Assembly: GCA_037903355.1 (NCBI GenBank)
Contig: JBAJFE010000014.1
Coordinates: 558,001-622,000 of the forward strand
DNA from: Trichuris trichiura
Taxonomy: Eukaryota; Nematoda; Enoplea; Trichinellida; Trichuridae
Direction: 5' to 3'
Length of the DNA: 64,000 bases
Numbering within the stretch: position 1 is the first letter of the stretch; each line of letters opens with the position of its first letter. Position numbers and translations under genes: made by a program. The notes below the pieces were generated by a model, which was not told the DNA's origin, did not search any database, and saw only the letters and a list, made by a program, of their open reading frames with translations. Below, piece by piece: positions 58,401-64,000 of the stretch.

Positions 58401-61129
58401 GTTCAGCCATTCGAATTGATTGTGCATGCAAAAGCCTTCATCACCGTTCGTCAGGCAGTTAAGAGTTACATAGAGAATAACAAACCAATCAGCGACAATT
58501 TTCCTTTTAATAAAATATGAACACTCCTGTCAAAGCGGAGTGGCGCCTTGCCTCTCAAGCGATGCAATACATCTGCAGGAATAGTTTTTTCGGGACTCTC
58601 TCCGTCTTAGCAGATCGAATTCAGTCGTCCTCTCAAACCAGAATATATTGCCTATTGCTGCTGCTGAAATCGCTAAAAAACTTTTTAGATCATGCGCCAC
58701 CTAGAGCCTAAGTCGAGGCAACTGGCGCCTGAGTAAGACTGGTACGGCCGTGCAAAGCCTAGGTTCAAGGCAGTGCACAACGGTCGTTCCGGCTTTAACG
58801 GTTCGACACAAAAACAACTACGTCGCTTTGAAAAGAGCAAAGCTTTGAAAACCTTCTTCCGATGCGGGCAAGCGTATGGTTAACGCGTCCAAACCACCAG
58901 CCGTCTTGCTTCGATTCTCGACTTCTGTTCTACTACAGTATGTTTGAAACGATTGGTAAGTATTAATTTGGCGGACCCTGCAAATTACTGTGGTGGGCTG
59001 ATTGCTCGTCCAGGTCTTGCAAAGACCCCCAAAATGATAAAGCGGACTGATAGGTTTGTTTTTTAAATTTTTTTGTCAACTTTACCTCGCTTTTTTTCAT
59101 TACGCTGACGTGAAGTTTATGCGCAGGAGCGGTTGAGCTCGACCGGCAGCAAGTTAAGCTGTTTGCTCAAGGGAGTCAGGGCAGATTTGTACAGCTGCTT
59201 TGTGTGTGCCCACAGATGACAGAGCGTATGTTCAGCTTTGATTGTACTATTTTCTTAGCGTCATTTTCTGCACCTTCTTTCGCCGATTGCGTGATTGATC
59301 GTCGAAATATGGCTGGCTTCCTTCCTTCCTCCAAGTTGACCCTTTCCGTAGGTTGAGGTCCGGACGAAGCGTACGATTCGTAAGAGGTCTGAGTAAACAT
59401 TTCTGCTTCAATTCGGCTCGCCGTTTTGGCGAGGCTACTTTTGTTTCACTGCCGGACGGCATCTATTCCCTATTCAGTTTGCAGCCACTCTATATGTAGG
59501 TTAGTATGATTTGCATAAAACCGTCCCCGTTGTAGCTGTTTTCTTTCCATTGAGTTAAAGCTTGCTGTCAAATGTAACTGCACTTCCCTTTTTTGATAAC
59601 CAGGAGTGACGATATTGATGCTTGCCCTTTCTCGCTCCCGGGGTTTAACATCTAATTATGGACGGGCGCTTTTTATTAACTTATTTGCATATTTAGTACT
59701 ACATAGCGATTCGACACCCACAGCTGAAATCGGAGAACCATTTCTAATAGTTCGAGCTATTTTGTAAGAACATTGGAAGCCGGAAACGTTGGAAGTGGTG
59801 TTGTCTCGTTGGGAAATGTCCGACCACTTTCTCGAATGGAAGCATAGTGCTTTGTTGAATGTTTCATTCTTGTGTTTGTCTATCAAGCTGATTTTCTTAT
59901 CTTCGCAGTAAAGGTAAACCCGTCATTCAGCGTTCCCGCGATCTTCAGCGGTTGGTCGCCTTGTTTCCGGTTGCCAACGGCATTTCTTGTCGATAAGCTG
60001 TTAAAGGACAATTCGTTCCCCACTTAAACGAGCAAGGTTGGTAAGCATTGAAGCCTTTATGGTCATTGGGTTGTGACGATCTTCGCTTCGCCAGTGGTTA
60101 GGTCGGGTTTCGTTTTCGTTCCGGTGATTGGGACGTAGGGAGGCCAGTGAAAATCGGTAGCTAGTTTACCGTTGGTTAGCGACCACGTTTGACCCGGTTC
60201 AGCATGACACCTTGACGGACAACCGGATTTCTTTAACAAAAAAAAAATTTCGTTCCCTGTCGTCACGGTATTCGGCGGTACCTGGAACTATCGTGTGATT
60301 AGTCTTGCTTCGCTCGCTAAGATTCGACCCAATTTTTGGCCAAACCTCCTTTTCTAGTCTATGCTTCCTTTGGTTGGAGAACTTTGAGGTTTTCTTTTCG
60401 AAAAACCGCCTGACAGTGCGCATTAGTCCTACTCTTTCGGTGATCATCAGAAGTTGAACTCTGCTTTTTTCTACACGGCCCATCAGTCCTTCAAGGACCA
60501 ACGAATTGTTGCAAAACTAGCCATTATATGTGTAATATTTTGTAGAACATGCTTTACGGTCGAGTTCGCTGCTCGGACCTTTTGACGTGCCGGCGAACGT
60601 CTGCAATCGAACTTACGTGACCTCATCAACGTGCGCGACTTCTTATCAGTCCAAGCGGACCTGTTGGTTTTTAATTGAAACGCGAAGGGCGCATTGCATT
60701 GTGTCATTTTAAACATTTTCTCCGCATTCAGTTTCGTCTCGAAGCGTTACTTTTTTAGAAAAGGCCTGTTCCCGCTTCCGGCGTTTCCTTTCCCGCGTGC
60801 GTTGAGCAAATGCAACTTCGCCTTCTAGCCAGCGGCAGTATATCCCGACTTAGCTAAGACGTCGCTGATTCATCGCTGCTTCAATTAGCTTAAGAATTTC
60901 CGGTTCGGTTGCTACAATAAGGTGAGCCGGCAAAGTTAGTAATTCTTCTCGGTTTCTTGCCAACGTTTTAACGGCTATTCCCCAAAAACGGGTTGGCGAT
61001 ATCTCTTCGGCGGCAAGTCGTCAGTGCTAGAAGCGGCAGTTGACATTTTGTGCTACATTGAAGTCAATAAAGGGCGTTTGCCGTTAGTGGGCGTTGACGA
61101 ATTTTGAAGTTTCGCTTTTGCTTCTGCAG
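55428..61129. other. Long gap with scattered coding-like patches
   Basis: No resolved gene. A frame at 56,973-57,120 behind CAATAG reads VKLQATFKTKITWQLTFDHN and could be an exon. From about 58,900 the DNA is richer in CG and TTCG. Possible exons with good splice signals occur near 60,526, 60,731 and 60,890, and may belong to the gene whose last exon is at 61,130. I could not connect them. Confidence 0.35.
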
Positions 61130-61303
61130 AGTCGAGTAATCCGCACTTGTATAAGCCTTGCAGTCGACGCATCTGCAGAGCTTACTGTCCGCCTCTCCCT
61201 GTTTAATGGCATGAACGTAATAAATAATGTAAAACTGAAGGAACTTTATCGTTGCGTATTCGATGGCAGTTGGTTGGACGACAATGGCGCGATACTTGTT
61301 TAG
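61130..61303 (+). CDS. Candidate terminal exon of an unresolved gene
   Basis: The acceptor GCTTTTGCTTCTGCAG opens a 57-codon frame to TAG, SRVIRTCISLAVDASAELTV and onward, with a regular hydrophobic pattern suggesting a folded domain. No family recognised. The frame before it (near 61,000-61,090) is also open and may be the preceding exon, joined through TTA|GTGGGC. Confidence 0.35.
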   Translation, partial: SRVIRTCISLAVDASAELTVRLSLFNGMNVINNVKLKELYRCVFDGSWLDDNGAILV

Positions 61304-61396
61304 TGGCCAGTTTTGTAGTTATGAGTCGAACTTTTCAGATGAACTACAGCTGACAATTGTCCATCCAGTCCGCAGCGTGAGCCACCCAAGTCGGCC

Positions 61397-62476
61397 ATGA
61401 GCTTTTGGCGTCGCAGAAGGGCCTTTTTGGTCAAGATCTTTGCCACTTTTCCGGTTGTCTGGTTGATTGGTATGTTCACCTTGTCCTATCATGGATCCCC
61501 GTTCAAGTTTGAAAACGACGGAGTCGAAGGTCGCCCGGCAAAAAGCATGAAGTAACCATTGGTTTGCGTCTTGGAAACGTTTACTTTTTCTAAAAACCCT
61601 CTCCTAGACTTCGACAACGTCCCGTGGTAATACAAACTCCTCCATTGCCCAAAAGTGTGAATCTCGTCGAAGTAGTCACCGAGGGCGAAGTTATTCAGCA
61701 ACCCAAGCAAGCTCTTTGGGACACGAATAGCCAAATATACCGATACGACCCCGGTATGCCCGGCGAGCGTGGGGCAGCGATTAAAGTAAAAGTGGAGGTA
61801 TGTCGATTTTTGTTTTCAAACTCCATTCTGTTTTGTTCATCTGAAGCGGCAATGAGAATTTAGCGTGCGCAGTTTCCTGTTTAACTATCGATCTGAATAT
61901 TCCTCGATGAGCATTAATCTCATCACGCTTGCCAAGTATGCGTCGTTATTAATATGTATAACATTAAGCTCATGGCAGCACGCGAGTCCCAGCGGTTTAG
62001 GCGAATAGGGTAATTCAGTGGCAAAGTTGTTTTGCGAGAGGTGAAAATTTGATGATAATTCTTTCCAGTTTTATACGGCCGACTAATCGGCTGAGCGGGG
62101 TAGGAACTAGTTTTCAACCTTCTTAGGCAACTTAATTCGACAATACGTTCCCTTTGTTCTAAATCAGTTGCGTAACGGTGCTGGCGCGGTTGTTTTCCGT
62201 TTTCAAGTGGGACTATCGGTGCAACGATTGGTTTTGACAGCCGCAGATGTCCTCGGTTTGACGTAAATGGCATCAGCGCACTTTTGTTGCTTCCAATTTG
62301 GCTTGTTGTTGAATGACCGTTGTCAGATGCCGTTTCTAATTTAAACTTTTCCTTTAGGACTTGACGGTTGAGCAAAAAAAGCTTTACGACGACGGTTGGC
62401 AGAAGAATGCCTTCAATCAGTACGCATCGGACATGATTTCTCTGCACCGAAAGCTGCCCCCGCTGCTCGATGCAGA
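61397..62476 (+). CDS. Polypeptide N-acetylgalactosaminyltransferase, 5' exons (partial)
   Basis: Exons 61397-61551, 61608-61797 and 62358-62476 join in consistent phase to give about 154 residues, with a final donor GA|GTAAGT. A short cytoplasmic MSFWRRRR and a hydrophobic signal anchor (residues 9-29) mark a type II Golgi protein. A stem follows, then the family hallmark before the catalytic domain: YDPGMPGERG and NAFNQYASDMISLHRKLPP. GALNT enzymes transfer GalNAc from UDP-GalNAc to Ser/Thr to start mucin-type O-glycans in the Golgi. The GT-A catalytic domain (DxH motif) and ricin-type lectin domain should follow, but none of it appears before 64,000, so the gene continues past the window or is truncated. 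The isoform cannot be assigned. Confidence 0.88.
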
Positions 62477-64000
62477 GTAAGTTCATCGGGGAGACTGTGT
62501 TGGCGTTAACAAAAGCCCTACTTTACTCGCTATTGCTCATCATTGATTTCGCCTTTGCTTTGCCGCGTATGTTATGAGCGACCATGGGCTTGACAACGGG
62601 TACGTAGGCTTTTTATTTGGCGGCGGCCTCTGCGGTAAACAATTTGGCATAGTCGTCTAGTTGGGAGGTATTGACGTGGGAATACGAAATGGAAAAGTGG
62701 AAGACGAAATGCCGCTGCTAGACAAAATGACCGAAAACTTTCGTCGTTAATGGTTGCCGATACCGATGGGAGTGAAACCTGACCCATGCCGCTGTAAATT
62801 ACGACCATTTGCTTAACAATTTCTTTTTTATATTCACAATAAGAATTATAGCTTCAATCGCTGCGGCTGACTAGCAATTCCCGCTCAATGGTGGCTGATT
62901 ATGTCTTATGCGTGCAATTCCTTAAATGGATCGGGCTTTGCCTGACTAGCTTACTTGGAACCGAGCTAGCGCTGCCCTGAGGAGAAAGCTGGAATTGTAA
63001 AACCTAATGTGTTTAGCGTAAGCACGGAGACGTACCTTACGACAACTAAGGCGTTGTTGAAAGTTAATTTATGGCCACAACCCAATCGTTGTCAAGTAGT
63101 TTCAAGCGATGCTCGTATATCACTCTTTGTCGTTAGTTTCTGCGTACTTTCATGGATGAATGGGTTAGCTTTTAATTTTTCAAGCACTGCCTACGAACAA
63201 CGTCGGTGATGCACCATTCTTAAGCTATATCTGTAGCTCAGGTCGGAGACGAGTGCAAAATTCATCCACCTGAAACGATTCGAAAAAATAACCATTAAGA
63301 CACTTGGAAATTTGTCTTTATTGTCAAGAAGATATTGTTTCAGACGATTGGGTCGACTCAGACTTAACTGTCTTCTACATGAAAGCGTTGCTTGGTTGCT
63401 TTGCCGTTTTGTCACTGTTTTGCTGATGCACGCGCTTATAATAATTTTTTAAAATGATATTTAGTTCAAGTAGCTGTTGGCGTACACACTGCACGATGCA
63501 GTGGTTCCTTAAAAATGTTCTCTGTAATAGGAAACTTTCAGAACTGAATAGTTCCAAAGTCGTCATTAAAAAGCTAATCGGATATAGAAATCTCGTGTAG
63601 TATGGTACTGTTTGGATGAGAAATCTTATTGCGTTTTTCGTGATCGTGGCACGATTAGTAGTAGTAGTGTCAATAATAGCAAGTTGACATTGTATACCTC
63701 TGTGAAGTGCTCTTTAGAGCCCAGGTCAAGATCTTTAAGCCAAGTAAACGATCGTCTGCTCTAGTTGAAAAAATGATAACTTTTTAGAAGGACACACTAT
63801 ACAGTTTTACTATACACCATTGAGACAGTGGAGAAATGAGTAAACTAAGCTTTTGCCAAATGGGCGTCACGGAAGTCTGCGTATCTGTGCCTATAGTAAA
63901 GGTACATAATTTATTTATAATTCTGGGGATTAGATAGTTTTCATTGGCTTAGCGTGCTAATTGCCTACAGCTAAAAGTTGTGACAACTTATGGCAGAACC
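62477..64000. other. Probable GALNT intron 3, no exon found
   Basis: No frame here carries GALNT catalytic motifs. Short open frames on both strands show no other protein. Confidence 0.5.

Noticed and set aside
61000..61090. Walker A-like GGKSS in an open frame before the terminal exon at 61,130
   Set aside because: The glycine spacing does not fit GxxxxGK[ST] and the frame has no other ATPase motif.
1..64000. CRISPR arrays, bacterial operons or rRNA genes
   Set aside because: No regularly spaced direct repeats and no rRNA sequence seen. The gene structure is eukaryotic throughout.

Overview
The window is animal nuclear DNA. Genes are split by GT-AG introns, many of only 40-60 nt, with phase-consistent exons. 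There is a complete tRNA-Ala(AGC) and single-copy eukaryotic genes (Nup58, EI24, a CK1/TTBK-type kinase, a multi-thioredoxin ER protein, the 5' part of a polypeptide GalNAc-transferase). Intergenic DNA is AT-rich and carries gypsy, Penelope-like and pogo-like remnants. The tiny introns, the solitary CK1-like kinase and small secreted cysteine peptides with histidine or Ser/Arg tails suggest a clade I (trichocephalid-like) nematode. That is inference, not proof. Gene models below were built by hand from splice sites and reading phase.

Left part (1-16.4 kb): little is supported before 4.3 kb. From 4,298 to 8,873 lies a four-exon gene for a secreted cysteine peptide with a ten-histidine tail. 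Its introns hold an LTR-like piece, a possible small membrane-anchor exon and lie beside a pogo-like MITE with TA target sites. At 9.7-11.45 kb a decayed gypsy element (gag only) has a Penelope-like fragment nested in its LTR, with a 12-bp target duplication and hammerhead-type cores on both strands. At 13,983-16,360 is a three-exon secreted cysteine peptide gene with a Ser/Arg tail.

Centre (about 16.17-29.9 kb): a large imperfect palindrome. Two arms of about 6 kb face each other across a 1.74-kb spacer. Each arm carries one intact copy of a second Ser/Arg-tailed peptide gene, on opposite strands. An 889-bp tract covering exons 2 and 3 is identical between arms while flanks have drifted, which looks like arm-to-arm gene conversion. 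Arm 2 also keeps a broken last exon of the 13.98-kb gene.

Right part (31-64 kb): Nup58 (minus strand, ten exons, 358 codons), EI24, an unidentified phase-consistent eight-exon gene with membrane segments, the kinase, a gene 3' end lying 70 bp from a 14-exon thioredoxin-repeat gene (operon-like spacing), the tRNA and the GalNAc-transferase 5' exons.

The most novel-looking part is the secreted peptide locus: three related genes (one duplicated in the palindrome) share a signal-peptide exon, a paired-cysteine core (C-x3/4-C ... C-x3-C) and a low-complexity tail exon. In two of them the spliced frame reads the tail repeat as Ser/Arg, while the shifted frame of the same DNA reads it as histidine-rich.
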